Origin: Galbula dea
Taxonomy: Eukaryota > Chordata > Aves > Piciformes > Galbulidae
Direction: 5' to 3'
Assembly: GCA_013399015.1 (NCBI GenBank)
Contig: VWZX01004771.1
Span: 762,182-826,181 of the forward strand
DNA: 64,000 nt
Position numbers and translations under genes: made by a program. Position 1 is the first letter of the stretch, and every line of letters begins with the position of its first letter. The notes beneath the pieces were generated by a model, which was not told the DNA's origin, did not search any database, and worked only from the letters and a program-made list of their open reading frames with translations. Below, in pieces: positions 48,549-59,715 of the stretch.

Positions 48549-49435
48549 TTCACAGAATCATTAGGGTTGGAAAGGACCCTCAAGATCATCTAGTCCAACT
48601 GGTAGCCCTACACTACTCTTATCCCTAAATCCATCCCCTGAAGAAACACATCTATCGTCTTCTTAAAAACCTCCGGGGATGGCGACCCCATCACCTCCCT
48701 GGGCAGCCTATTCCAATATCTCACCACTCTTTCAGTAAAGAAATTCTTCCTAATATCTAATCTAAACCTGCCCTGGCCCAGCTTAAGCCCATTCTCTCTA
48801 GTACTGTCACTAGTCACAAAGGAGAAGAGGCCAACACCTGCCTCCCTAGAATGACCTTTCAAGTAGCTGAAGAGAGCGATAAGGTCTCCCCTCAGCCTCC
48901 TCTTCTCCAGGGTAAACAACCCCAGCTCCTTAAGCCTTTCCTCATAAGGCCTGTTTTCCAGACCCCTGATTAGCTTAGTTGCCCTTCTCTGCACCCTCTC
49001 CGGTACCTCAGTGTCCTTCCTATACTGCGATGCCCAAAACTGCACACAGTACTCGAGGTGTGGCCTCACCAGTGCCGAGTACAGTGGCAAGATCACCTCC
49101 CTGCTCCTGCTGGCCACACTATTCCTGATACAAGCCAGGATGCCATTGGCCTTCTTAGCCACCTGGGCACACTGCTGGCTCATGTTCAGCCGGCCATCAA
49201 TCAGCACCCCCAGGTCCTTCTCTGCTGGGAAGCTCTCCAGCCACTCCTCCCCAAGCCTGTAATGCTGCTGGGGGTTGTTACACCCAAAATGCAGGACTCT
49301 ACATTTACCCTTATTAAAACTCATCCCATTGGCCTCTGCCCATCGATCCAGCCTGTCTAGGTCCCTCTGCAGAGCATGCCTACCCTCAAGCAGATCGGCA
49401 CTTCCACCCAGCTTAGTGTCATAATTCAGCTTGTT
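48549..49435 (-). mobile_element. CR1 LINE, ORF2 C-terminal part and 3' UTR, antisense, frame still open
   Basis: About 887 bp. On the minus strand the frame from 49462 to 48608 is open for 284 codons and carries CR1 ORF2 C-terminal landmarks: YDTKLGG near the start, RWAEANGMSFNKGKC, REVILPLYSALVRPHLEYC, LGLFTLEKRRLRGDL and RVVRYWNRLPREV. The polymerase core and everything upstream are missing (5' truncation), and the first about 13 codons are host sequence. It is probably one of the youngest insertions here. It shares a subfamily with 34257-34738. Confidence 0.96.
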
Positions 49436-50367
49436 GCATCTGTCTTTACTGGAACAGTTCAATGCTGACTGAAGTATTTGTACAAATAGGCATCACTTGA
49501 TGGAAGAAACTGCTAGGTAACAGAAAAGTTCTGATAACTGGCACAGTAATGCCAAGAAACTCCAGCAAATGTTGTGTGTTTGGTGTAATGGAAGCAGTCT
49601 GGAGACCGAATTGCTTTCTTCCTCCCAGTTTCAAAGAGTTTTCAGCCAAATCAGAAGTGCTGTCCAAGTTAATGTGTCTTGATGGACAAGACAAGTTTCA
49701 GAGATTAAGGGTTGGGAACAGAGGAGGCCTCTTGAGGACATGCCAGAGTAAGGTGGAGTGAAATGAAAAGAGGAACTGAAGAATGTCAGGAAGGGGACAC
49801 ATGTGTCATATGCTCAAACTGGCAAGGCTTCAGCAGCTGGTGTTGTGATGAGTTTGTCCAAATCAGTTACCCATGGCAGTGCAAAGAGGTGACATAGGCT
49901 TTTGGGTTGGGTGTTTAAAAGTGCACTCACTTAAAGCAACAGTGTTGTCTTCCTTCCAAAACTTTGGTTTCAACAAGCTAATTTGTATTTGTACATGAGT
50001 ATGTGACCCAGTCCCATCACCTGGCATTACTGTTACAGGGGTGTACTTAAGACAAACATGCTGTATTTGTGAATAAATCATAAAATAGAATATCCTATGT
50101 TAAGAAAGGTTTAAATCATTCAGTCACACTTGTACCTGGAATATCAAGAATAAAACAACACTGTGCTTCATACATAAGAGATAGAACACAGACCTATGAC
50201 CTACCTTGAGTGAAATACCACTTTTCTAAAGGGTAGAAAGCAAAGCAAATGTGGTAGTTGTCTCATTTTCAACAGTCTTAAATGAAGTTGTTAACACGAG
50301 AGGATGTTTTTTAAGAGGTGTTGGAAGTATTTCCTTATTGTGAATACATATGTGGTAAATATAAGAA

Positions 50368-50672
50368 AGATGGGGACAGACTTTTTAGCAGTATCTGTTG
50401 CAACAGAACAAGGGGTGATGGTTTGAAACTAAAAGAGGGAGATTCAGACTAAATACAAGAAAGAAATGTTTTCCCTGAGTGTGTTGAGGCACTGGCCCAG
50501 GTTGCCCAGAGAGGTGCTAGAAGCCCCATCCCTGGAACCATTCCAGGTCAGGTTGTTTGGGACCCTGAGCAACCTGATCTGGTTGAAGATGTCCCTGCTG
50601 ACTGTAGGAGGGTTGGACTAGATGACCTTGAAAAGTCCCTTCCAACCCAGAACATTAAATGATTCTATGAAA
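50368..50672 (+). mobile_element. CR1 LINE 3' part, sense
   Basis: GATGGGGACAGACTTTTTAG, GAACAAGGGGTGATGG, CCCAGGTTGCCCAGAGAGGT, GACCCTGAGCAACCTGATCT and GGTTGGACTAGATGACCTTG, ending AAATGATTCTATGA. The coding portion is degraded. Confidence 0.93.
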
Positions 50673-53638
50673 TATGGCTCTTTCTCCCTCTCAAGTGAAA
50701 GAAACTGTTAGCAAGTAACGAGCTTTTGAAGCCAAGAAATGACTTGTGGTGATGCAGGTATGCTGATGTAATAACAAAGATGTAAAGTGTAGCAGAGACA
50801 GAGGTTTAATCTATAGTGTGTGTCTCCAGAAAGGAAATGCTTCCCCTGCCAGGTTAAGAGTAATGGGTTAGTCCATGAAGTGTGAAGGATGGAATGAAGA
50901 GAAGACAGCTGAAGGATGGGGATTTTTTGACTACCTATTCCATTGTCTGCACTGAATGTTTAAGCACTGCACTGCAACAGCAGGGCAAGCAAGAGTTGGC
51001 AGCTCTGCAATCTGGCTGGCTTTGTTCTGTGTTGGTGCTTAGAATTCCTACTTTTGAGGGTGAACCAGTGGGATGAAAGACAGCAAATCCATAATGTGCA
51101 TGCTGTGTAAATCCTGGCTTCATTTGCAGTTTGATTTTCATTTTCATCAGGCTGTCTCAAAGTAAATAAGCCCACGTTTTCTAAACCCCTAAGTGGCTGT
51201 GGAAGTAGTTTCTAATGAATCTCTGCTACTGGCAGAGCAGGCTCAGGTGGCTTCAAAGTAGAGTTTCAACTGGGTCTGCCAGAAGTGGTGAGAAAGTAGA
51301 ACCATTGTGCTTGTGTGTCTGAAGTGTTAATTGAATCATTCTTGGTGGAGAGTGTCTGTAACTTCACATGTATTGAGTATGGTCACTTAGGAAAGGGTTA
51401 ACCTTAGGAAAAAAACCTTTGAGGCAAAGAAAATTTGACATGAATTTCCCTATAATCAGTGAAATTAGGTGGCAGTTAGGACTTCCAGCTCTTCATCCCC
51501 AGGTTTAGCTGTTGGACTCTGTTGAACTAAACTGTTGGCTTTTTGTGGAGCAGATACATTGGTTACAGGGACTGAGTAACAATCCTTATATTCAGTCCAT
51601 GAATGCAACTGTTTGGACATGAGATTGTTTGGTCTGGCAGACTAATAACTGTTGCTTTTGCATTTTAGTATAAATCCTATTCCTCTTTGATTCTGAGAAT
51701 TCAGCTTACATCAATGGAAAATTCAAATGCCTTATTGAGAAGATAGCTGAGACAAACCTGTGGGTAGCTCAAATACTTACATTTTGAGATTGCTTTTTTC
51801 ATTCCCCTATGAAATAACTGAAAAGAAATGTCTTTGAGTACAGAAACACAGTGGATTATTTTCTAAATACACAGTTTTCCTCCTATAGAGGGTGGCTGAT
51901 GTAGTTCTTACTCTCTGGCACAGAAATCAGGGGCTGAAGATTGATCTTTCCTGTCCCTGAGTGTTTGTGACTTGCTTGACAGGCTTGAGCTGGCTCCCAG
52001 ATGTTTAAATTGTCCTCAGCCCATGGTAATTTATTTATCTGTTTATGTGTGTTACCAGAAAAGTATCTCTCAAGCTCTTGACTCATTTGCAGGGGAATCC
52101 AGAGGGAACAGTAGCAGCATATAATGTTACTGGAAAGTTTGCTTTTAAAAGTATGTCTGCTTCTGCTTTGGTCATAAGAAGGGCTGGAAACGTGACATTC
52201 AGTCATTTTCTTTTCTCCTCCTGACATCCTTGAGACTTTACATTTAAACATGTGGCAAAACCTCCTCTGTCATGGACTTGTCTGAGTGTAGAGAGCAAGC
52301 CTAGAAAAAACAGAAAACTTTGATCTCTGTACACTTTCAGCCATAAAAAATTACAGCAACACTCAAAGTGTCAGGCATTTTTTACTTGTTAAAAGTGAAC
52401 TCTTATGGTACTATGATTTATGACATTGCATAAATCTCTTGGAGCAAGCAGAAAAATAGTCCCTGTGTGCTGCTGTATTAAGGGAGCAGAAGAATACTCA
52501 TGACATTCTGACTCTGAAAGAAGTATTTCTGTTAAGCTGCATGATGAAATCACAGGCATGACTTGGGCACTGGGGAAAAAAACAAAGCTGTTAGGTCCAC
52601 ACAACTTTTTCCCCACTTCCCAATCTTTGTTGTTCACAGAGGGAGTATCAGAGAGACCCAAGAAAAGGAGTGAGTATTAAGATTGTCACAATTTTAGCAA
52701 ATGAAAGCAGAACCATTGGCTGCTCCTGAGGTGTTTGAATGTGAGATGGAAAGCTCAGGTTGTAGTGTTCCCACCTCTGCATCTTAGCTGGCCTCAGGGC
52801 AGATGGTTCAACATCACTATCAGCCTGAAAAGGGGAAATAACAGTCTCCAAGCACAAAGTTCATGAAGATTTCTTGTTACATACTTATGCAGCACTTTGT
52901 CCTTACAAAGGCAAAGTATTTTTATTACAACAATAATAGAAATCACCTAAATTGGGATTATTGCTCTGAGTCTCTGGATTTTGTTCATAGAAAATACTGC
53001 TTGCTGCATTGCTAAGTGTGTGGTTTTTCTGTTGGAAGCTTTTTGCCTTCTGCTTGTAGATGCTCTTACTCTACCTCAGAGCTGGTTTTCAGTGCTTCAT
53101 GTCTCTGCCATTCTTTTTTGGGGAAAAAAGAACCAATTCTCTGATGAACTACATATTTCACTAGGCTAAAATCATGACCAAGTTTGAATGCTTTCTGTAG
53201 AAGAGTTTTCCATAACCATTTGGACTACTAAAAGAATATTTTTCAACATTCCTTTGTAGGAGGAGTAACTCCTCTTCTTACCAAAAGACATATCCATGTG
53301 TAACTGCTGGCCATATTCAAAGGTCTTCTTCAAATTGAAGTTATTTTGCAGACCATGTGCATGTGAAGCATCCCTTTGTGTTTACATTTTGCTTTGGTTT
53401 TTAGCAGCAGCACAAGCCATCCCTATAAGGGTGGGGAAGGGGATAGTCGGGAGTGGCTGGGGCTCTGGGAGGAGAGAAGAAATACTGATTCCTTGTGTTT
53501 GCTTCCGTCTGTAAGATGATAGTGAGTGTCTCATTCTTACCCCATGGCAATGGTAGCTTTGGAAACACTAATTATTTTTCTGTTCATTAAATTTAAAGTT
53601 TTTCTAGTTGTAATTAGCCAGTTCCTGGAGTTGCATGT

Positions 53639-54048
53639 CATTGAATCAGAGAATGTCCTGAGTTGGAAGGGACCTAGGAGGATTGAAGGGACCCTGGAAG
53701 ATCATGGAGTCCAACTCCTGTCTATGCACAGAACAACCCCAAATATTACCCCATGTGCCTGAGGGTGTTGTCCAAATGCTTCTTGAATTCTGTCAGGTCT
53801 GGTGCCATGATTACTTCCCTAGGGAGCCTGCTCCAGTGCTCCACCATCCTGTGGGTGAAGAACTTTTTCCTATTATCTGCCCTAAACCTACCCTGGCACA
53901 GCTTCATGCCATCCCCTCAGGTCCTGTTGCTGGTCACCAGAGAGAAGTCATCAGCTCCTGCCCTTCCACTTCTCCTTGTGAGCAAGTTATGCACTGCAGT
54001 GAGGTCTCCTCTCAGTCTCCTCTTCTCCAGGCTGAATAAATCAAGTAA
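53639..54048 (-). mobile_element. CR1 LINE 3' half, antisense (older subfamily)
   Basis: GAATCAGAGAATGTCCTGAG, TTGGAAGGGACCTAGGAGG, GTGTTGTCCAAATGCTTCTT, CCACCATCCTGTGGGTGAAG and TCCTCTTCTCCAGGCTGAAT. A short internal duplication (GGAAGGGACCT... then GAAGGGACCCTGG) lies near the 3' end. This subfamily differs from the others and is shared with 55475. Confidence 0.9.
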
Positions 54049-55474
54049 CTTCATATAATGCCAAAATATTGGAGTATATTCTGGAAAAATAAGTGCTTCT
54101 CTGTCCTTCTGGCTACATGAAGCATGAGTGGTGGCAGCTATTCTCATGGCCCAGGAAAGCAGCACAGAATAGGAAGCAGAAGGAGCTGTGGAGAGATGAG
54201 GCTGGAGCTAGGCTGTTTTATGTCACCTGGGGAACTCAACTTAGAAACAAAATCACTCTTGTTTTCTCTTACTGTCTCTTATAAGACTTAACTTTACAAC
54301 TACCAAGTTAGAACTTCTATTGGACTTTTCATCTGGGAGATGCTATGTCCAAAAATATTTATTGTCAGGGTTGTCTAGCAGAATCATTGGACCAGTGTTG
54401 TCCACAAAGAAGCATACCTGCTCTTCTCTTGGCAATGTGTTTTTCCTTGGCTGTGTCCCTTACCAGTATTAAATCAGGCTGAGAAAACTAAGAAGATCAC
54501 TGGCTAAAATGGAATGTATGCCTGACAGACTAATAAATCATAGGCAACCATCAAACAGAAAAATGGACAGTAGTACAAACTGGAGTAGTATAGGAACCAT
54601 TACCACTATGTTTATTCTGAAAGCTTCCTTATAAGCAGGAGCTGTGTATATTAATTTTGGCCCCAAACAGATGTATGGATTTGGGCAATGAGCTAGATGC
54701 AGCTCTTTGGAGCCTTTCCAGGAGCTCCCATGGAATGATCTACTGGTGAGCATTAGGAAAATGCCAAGCTTTTCCACTGACTTTGATAGCATGACTTTTA
54801 AAAGGAATCTTTGTTTAAAGTAACCAAGTTATTTTTTAGATGCATCAAACTGACAATTTTCAGAGGCCAGAATCAGGGTAGGGTTGAGCAGTGATACAAA
54901 GAAATCTCTATGAGTAAAGTGCATTATGGTTGGCTTTTAGTTTGTGTCACTTAGACTCTTGAAGATGACACGGAGAGCAAAAACTAGAAGAGAGATGAAT
55001 CTATGGTTTTGTATTGTAAAAGCACTGAAGTCCTTGGGGAAGCACTAGCTGAGTTCAATCTTCCTTTCAGCTGCCTTTAATATGCACACCATTCCCTCCA
55101 CAAGAATTCTTGGCCAAGCGTGGTGCAGATCTGTGGTGTTCTGTCAGGTCCTTTGTTGAGCCTCAGTAGCTTATGTGATGGTGCCTTCCAACATCTGGGA
55201 GGTAGGCATTTTAATAGCCAGCTTTAAAACAATACTAACATTTAACCATTCAGTTTTGAGTCCTGGAGAGGGAGGAATAACATTTTGGAAGAGGGAGGGG
55301 CCATTCTTCTATGTTTTGAGTGCCTTATTAATGCTATTGACATTATGTCAGAATAGGTGTCTCAAGACCTTGCTGGCTTGCCCCCCAAAAATCTGTATTT
55401 TGTTTGATTAGCTGATGGTACCAGCTTGGAACAGCAGCCTATGAGTCCTCTTCCTTGAGTTCCAAATCATACAC

Positions 55475-55663
55475 ACACAGAGAATGACCTAAGCCGGAAG
55501 GGACCCACAAAGCTCATCAAGTCCAGCTCCTATTTAGGCACAGGACAACTCCAAAGTCACACCACGTTCCTAAGTGCAATGTCCAAGTGCTTCTTAAACT
55601 CCATGAGAGTTGGTGCTATGACAGCCTCCCTGGGGAGCCTGTTCCAATGCTCCACCACTCTCT
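55475..55663 (-). mobile_element. CR1 LINE 3' part, antisense
   Basis: CACAGAGAATGACCTAAGCC, GGAAGGGACCCACAAAGCTC, AGTGCTTCTTAAACTCCATG and GGAGCCTGTTCCAATGCTCC. Same subfamily as 53639; cut off after ACCACTCTCTC. Confidence 0.88.
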
Positions 55664-56994
55664 CTCAGCTTTCAGGAGCCTGCTATGTTAGAGTGTTGTC
55701 CTACTTAAATGCCATCCCAGTATTTGTGCCCTACAGCTGTCTAGAAAGATTTATTTCTGGCTAAGGTACAAGTCGGGAGTCTGAAGGTCTGGTTCCCATT
55801 CTTGTTTCCTGTATGGTTTCTGGCAGGTTTCCTCCTCTGTATGTTTGAAATAATAACTGCTCTCATCATGGGATTCTGAAGCTATCTTACCTGACAGCAA
55901 TAAAGTGTGTTGAGAAGTACAGATGTACAGGTATATAGTAATGCAGAATCACAGAAGTGTAGATGCAGAAGCAGTAACTTAACACTGATTGTTTTATCAT
56001 CTTTACTTTGACAACGTACTTGCAGAGGGTCCTTAAATTCCAGCAAAATCCTCCCAATTGAAACATACTGGCACATAAGAAGTGCCCACAGTGAGCTGCT
56101 GATGAGGTGAGGTTTGCAGGATCCTGGAATTCCAGGTGACACTTCCTTTACTGCAAATTCAGCTCTAGGGTCCCCATGCTTTTTGTATGGAAAAAGAAGC
56201 TGTGATCATTGAGGATTTTGTTGTTGTTGATCATATATCTACAATGAAATGGAAGTGTGTGTGTTTATTTATGCAATAACAACCTGAAACAGAAACTCAC
56301 GAAGGGTTAGGTCACAAATTGGAGAGTCAAGACTTGTATTTTTCCAACAAACTCAGCAGTTATTTGCTTTAAAAGAAAAATTTTGAGTAATTTGTCCTCA
56401 AATAATGCAGATAAATCCTGCCTTCATTATTGATCACTATGTAGTTAGCAAGCATATAGCATTCAAACCCTTCTAAAGAATTACAATCTTTTCTCCCTTT
56501 TTTCCTACTGAAAAACTGTCCATTATTTAATGTGGCCAGTCATGTGGAGAACTGAGGTTGCATTAATGATGCCCTTCTCCTTGTTCTTGTCTACTGTGTT
56601 TGATCCTCTAGTCAGCTACACAATAATGAATAGAGTGACAAGGATGGTATCTTGATTGTATCCAGCTGTCTGAAACAAGTTAAGGGCAAAGAGGCCTTCC
56701 ATGTAGCAGCAGATCCATCCAAGCACCCACTAAAGAATACCAGCAATATTAAAATATAAGCCAGTGTGAAGTCTGTTCCTATGGAAGGAAGCAGGTTGGT
56801 TAGATCCAAAGCCAGCTGTGAAAGTAACTAAGTTGTAGCCATACCTACTGAAGTTAATAGCAGAAGTTCCATTGTAGTTTTCATTAGTGTGAAAATCTTT
56901 TTGAATAGTCAGTCCTATTTCTCTAGGACAAGGAAGTTAGTATTGCTTTAGTGGTCTTTTGCTTTGGGCTATGGATTCCCTGAGTGGTAAGGTC

Positions 56995-57334
56995 ATTCAT
57001 AGAATTCATAGAATGGTTTGAGTTGGAAGGGACCTTAAAGATCATCTGTAGCTCCAACGCCCCTGCCATGGGCAGGGATGCCACCCACTAGACCAGGTTG
57101 CCCAGGGCCATAGCCAACCTGGCCTTGAACGCTGCCAGGGATGGGGCAGCCACAGCCTCTCTGGGCAACTTGTTCCAGTGCCTCACCACCCTCTGAGTAA
57201 AGAATTTTTCCTAAGATCTAATCTAAATCTTCTCTCTTTCAGTTTGAAGCCATTCCTTCTTGTCCTATTGCTTTCTACTTGGGTAAAGAGTCTCTGCCCC
57301 TCCCTTTTATAGGCCCCCTTTAGGTTATTGGAAG
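56995..57334 (-). mobile_element. CR1 LINE 3' part, antisense, close to exon 11
   Basis: TTCATAGAATTCATAGAATG, AGGGACCTTAAAGATCATCT, CATGGGCAGGGATGCCACCC, CTCTCTGGGCAACTTGTTCC and TCTGAGTAAAGAATTTTTCC. It ends about 195 bp before exon 11. The minus-strand frame 57446-57183 retains the FTQVESNRTRRNGFKLKE segment. Confidence 0.94.
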
Positions 57335-57528
57335 GCTTCCTTCCAAAGCAAACTTGGCCCTTTCCATACTTCTTCCAGGCAGCTTCCAACTTTGAGCATT
57401 GGAACTTAGGAGCATTGAAGCGATCCTTGCACCTCTGTCCTCCCAAAACAGATGAGTTGCATCCACATATGTGTGTTTGCTCACTGTCCAGACCTGGTTA
57501 GCAGCATGTCAAGTCTTTTTCTCCTCAG

Positions 57529-57672
57529 GTTTGGCGTGAGTTCCCTGACAGGCTGGTTGGATATCCAGGCCGCCTGCATCTTTGGGACCATGAGATGAAC
57601 AAGTGGAAATACGAATCGGAATGGACCAATGAAGTCTCGATGGTGCTTACTGGGGCAGCATTTTATCACAAG
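57529..57672 (+). CDS. EXT2: EXT2 exon 11 (residues about 555-602)
   Basis: 144 bp, phase 0 at both ends, coding VWREFPDRLVGYPGR (555-569), HLWDHEMNKWKY and NEVSMVLTGAAFYHK (588-602); it equals human c.1663-1806. These are core strands of the GT64 acceptor and donor pocket, including the invariant LTGAA loop. The acceptor is CTCCTCAG. The donor AAG|GTAATA lacks the consensus G at +5, so it is the weakest donor of the six. CR1 remnants flank the exon on both sides. Confidence 0.97.
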
Positions 57673-58290
57673 GTAATATACAACTTGTAGTGGACAAGGT
57701 GAACCTGTTTGAAAGAGCTGTAGGTGTTTCTGTCGTTGTTCTGTGTTTTGTGGTTCTGTAGAATAGAATCACTGAATGGTTTGGGTGAGAAGGAACCTGC
57801 AAAGGTCATCTAGTCCAACCACCCTGCAGCAAGCAGGACATCTTCCCCCATGATTGTTTCCTACAACAATCACAGAACTAATTGCAAACTTTCCTCCAAG
57901 CCTCTTTCAGTTGCTGTGAAAATAAGTGATTTTTCTCTCTCTGTAAAATGCAACAGTTATCTTTGTGGACTTAGAGAAGACCTCTTGCCAGTGTGCGTGA
58001 CCTGTAACTACGTAGCGAGTCTTTACAGTGAATGTTGCTTTGTAGCTAGCAGTTTCAGAAAGGAAAACTGATGGTAAAGGAATTTGTGTGCTGGTCAGGA
58101 AGTTATACATCTAAGCACCCAGAATGATTTTCTATCTGCTAAATTAGTCCTTGGCTGAAGGCAGCATCACAAGCTGCCCATAATCCATCCTTAGTTGCCT
58201 GCTGTTCTGTGGCCAACACATTTACAGTCTTAGAGTTACTGCATCTGTATTTAAAATTAGCTTCTCTCTTTCTCTCCCTGTATCCTTCAG
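57673..58290 (+). other. EXT2: EXT2 intron 11
   Basis: 618 bp. It contains a short antisense CR1 tail (57760-57850) and otherwise unique sequence. It ends with a long pyrimidine tract (TTCTCTCTTTCTCTCCCTG) and TCCTTCAG. Confidence 0.93.
57760..57852 (-). mobile_element. CR1 LINE 3' tail, antisense
   Basis: AGAATAGAATCACTGAATGG, AAAGGTCATCTAGTCCAACC and CCCTGCAGCAAGCAGGACAT. About 90 bp of 3' UTR, beginning 88 bp after the exon 11 donor. Confidence 0.85.
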
Positions 58291-58419
58291 TATTTCAACT
58301 ATCTTTACACCTACAAAATGCCTGGAGACATCAAGAATTGGGTGGATGCTCATATGAATTGTGAAGACATTGCTATGAATTTTCTAGTGGCAAATGTCAC
58401 TGGCAAATCAGTCATTAAG
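58291..58419 (+). CDS. EXT2: EXT2 exon 12 (residues about 603-645)
   Basis: 129 bp, phase 0 at both ends; it equals human c.1807-1935. It encodes YFNYLYTYKMPGDIKNWVD and then MNCEDIAMNFLVANVTGKSVIK. The NCED segment (about 625-628) holds the acidic residue that corresponds to the catalytic Asp of EXTL2-type GT64 enzymes. NVT at 637-639 is an N-glycosylation sequon at the same place as in the human protein. S642 replaces an Ala I recall from human. The acceptor is TATCCTTCAG and the donor AAG|GTGAGA. Confidence 0.97.
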
Positions 58420-58709
58420 GTGAGACTTTCCTACAGTTTTGCTTCAAGAGAGTTTAAAACCATGATGTACATACTCATAAAAATGAATTTAGCAGGCTTG
58501 AATATGTTGCCTCATTCATCTTCCTCTTTCTCTCATTTACCCTGCTATGGTGTCTTGTTCTCCTTCCATGGTAGAAAAGCCCTTTCAGTAAAACTTTTAT
58601 GCTAACTGGGAACAGAGAATTCGTTTTTACCAGTTGTTTCTGGTGGTTATTTTAGCCATCTAGATGAGGTTATAAAAAAGGTAATTCAAATGATAGCTCT
58701 CTCTATATA

Positions 58710-58743
58710 TATGTGGGTGGGTGTATATATGCGCACCCACATA
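58710..58743. other. Perfect 10-bp dyad in a TA/TG tract
   Basis: TATGTGGGTG (58710-58719) pairs with CACCCACATA (58734-58743) across a 14-base loop, giving a stable small stem. No function is assigned. Confidence 0.7.
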
Positions 58744-58789
58744 CAAATATTTTAGCTATTTGAGATCACTAGAGGAAAGAAATTGCCAA

Positions 58790-59440
58790 CTGTCCGCAGC
58801 TCGCTCTGTCGTGGCCTGGCAACAGCTGATTTATAGGAATGTTAATTGCAAGAATGTTAATTGCAAGATCAGCTTTAAATGAACTTTTTATCCCTGAATT
58901 AATTTCCTGACATGTTTCGACACGTTTTCAGGTCTGGACATTCACTCTGTACATTCATTTCCAAGTGTGTCAACTTGGAATGAGATTTAGAGGCCACCAG
59001 GCGTTACTTCAATTAGCAGGGGCCATTTTCCCCTCTGTCCATCATCATTTACTGGGACCAGTGGCTGCATTTCCTAGAAAAGTCTTTAGAAGATAAAGTG
59101 TGTGTTTTTGCTGCAAAAGGTTTTGAGCTATATGAGGGCATGGCAGAGTCATTTGGCACCTCTCTGCGATTTGGAGAGTCTTGTGGACTTTGCCAGTCAG
59201 CTATTAACTGGAGGGAGTAAAAGAGAGTCTGTTGGATTAACGTTACGGTGAAGTATGGGAAGCTATATTTCATCGCTGTTATAGCTGCAAGAACAAATGG
59301 TGTTTATACAGGGACCTTGGCAGTGAGAAAACAGTCATTAAACAGGAATTAAGGAGCTTGTCATCGCCACTTCTTTTCAGTTACAGAAGGAAAAACCCCT
59401 CCAAGCCGGTTTTATTGGGCCCCTGTGAATTTTGCAGTCA
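58790..59440. promoter_or_regulatory. Candidate conserved non-coding element / enhancer in intron 12
   Basis: About 650 bp of repeat-free sequence with 12 CpG sites between 58796 and 59410, clearly denser than the flanking introns. It has a perfect 15-bp tandem duplication containing TTAATTGCAA, further homeodomain-type cores (TGAATTAATTTCC, TTCAATTAGCAGG, GGATTAACGTTACGG) and many mixed, non-repetitive words. No open frame continues EXT2. Its texture is that of vertebrate conserved elements. EXT2 lies beside ALX4 in vertebrates, so a long-range role is possible. This is not verified by alignment. Confidence 0.45.
58837..58866. repeat. Perfect 15-bp tandem duplication (homeodomain / C/EBP-like words)
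   Basis: GAATGTTAATTGCAA occurs twice head to tail (58837-58851 and 58852-58866). Each copy has a TTAATTG homeodomain-type core overlapping ATTGCAA. Confidence 0.9.
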
Positions 59441-59632
59441 ACCAGGCCAGATGGAGCTGAATGGAGGAATGGAGCAGCTTTTTTTTTTTTTCCCTTTAAC
59501 CACCACCTCCCTTTTTTGAGACAGCTCAGCTTACACTGCAGGCATGTTCAGAGGTATTGCACTGCTCTCTGTGCAAGGAGATTAATGTCCCTTCTGTTGA
59601 TATTTGATGATATCTGGCGTGCCTTTCTGCAG

Positions 59633-59715
59633 GTGACCCCACGGAAGAAGTTCAAATGTCCCGAATGCACGGCAATTGATGGGTTATCTCTCGACCAGAC
59701 ACACATGGTGGAAAG
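59633..59715 (+). CDS. EXT2: EXT2 exon 13 (residues about 646-673)
   Basis: 83 bp, entering in phase 0 and leaving after two bases of a codon; it equals human c.1936-2018. It encodes VTPRKKFKCPECTAIDG and LSLDQTHMVE plus the first two bases (AG) of an Arg codon. CPEC (654-657) is a cysteine pair of the EXT2 GT64 tail; the pairing partner is not visible here. The acceptor is CCTTTCTGCAG and the donor AAAG|GTGAGT. The remaining about 45 residues must be in a final exon beyond the window: I found no continuation in 59716-64000. Confidence 0.96.

Larger units (their letters stand above)
58420..59632 (+). other. EXT2: EXT2 intron 12
   Basis: 1213 bp without CR1. The first third has a small hairpin in a TA/TG tract. 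The rest (58790-59440) is unusually CpG-containing unique sequence (see the regulatory entry). A T-run (about 59480-59492) precedes the final 140 bp and the CCTTTCTGCAG acceptor. Confidence 0.92.
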
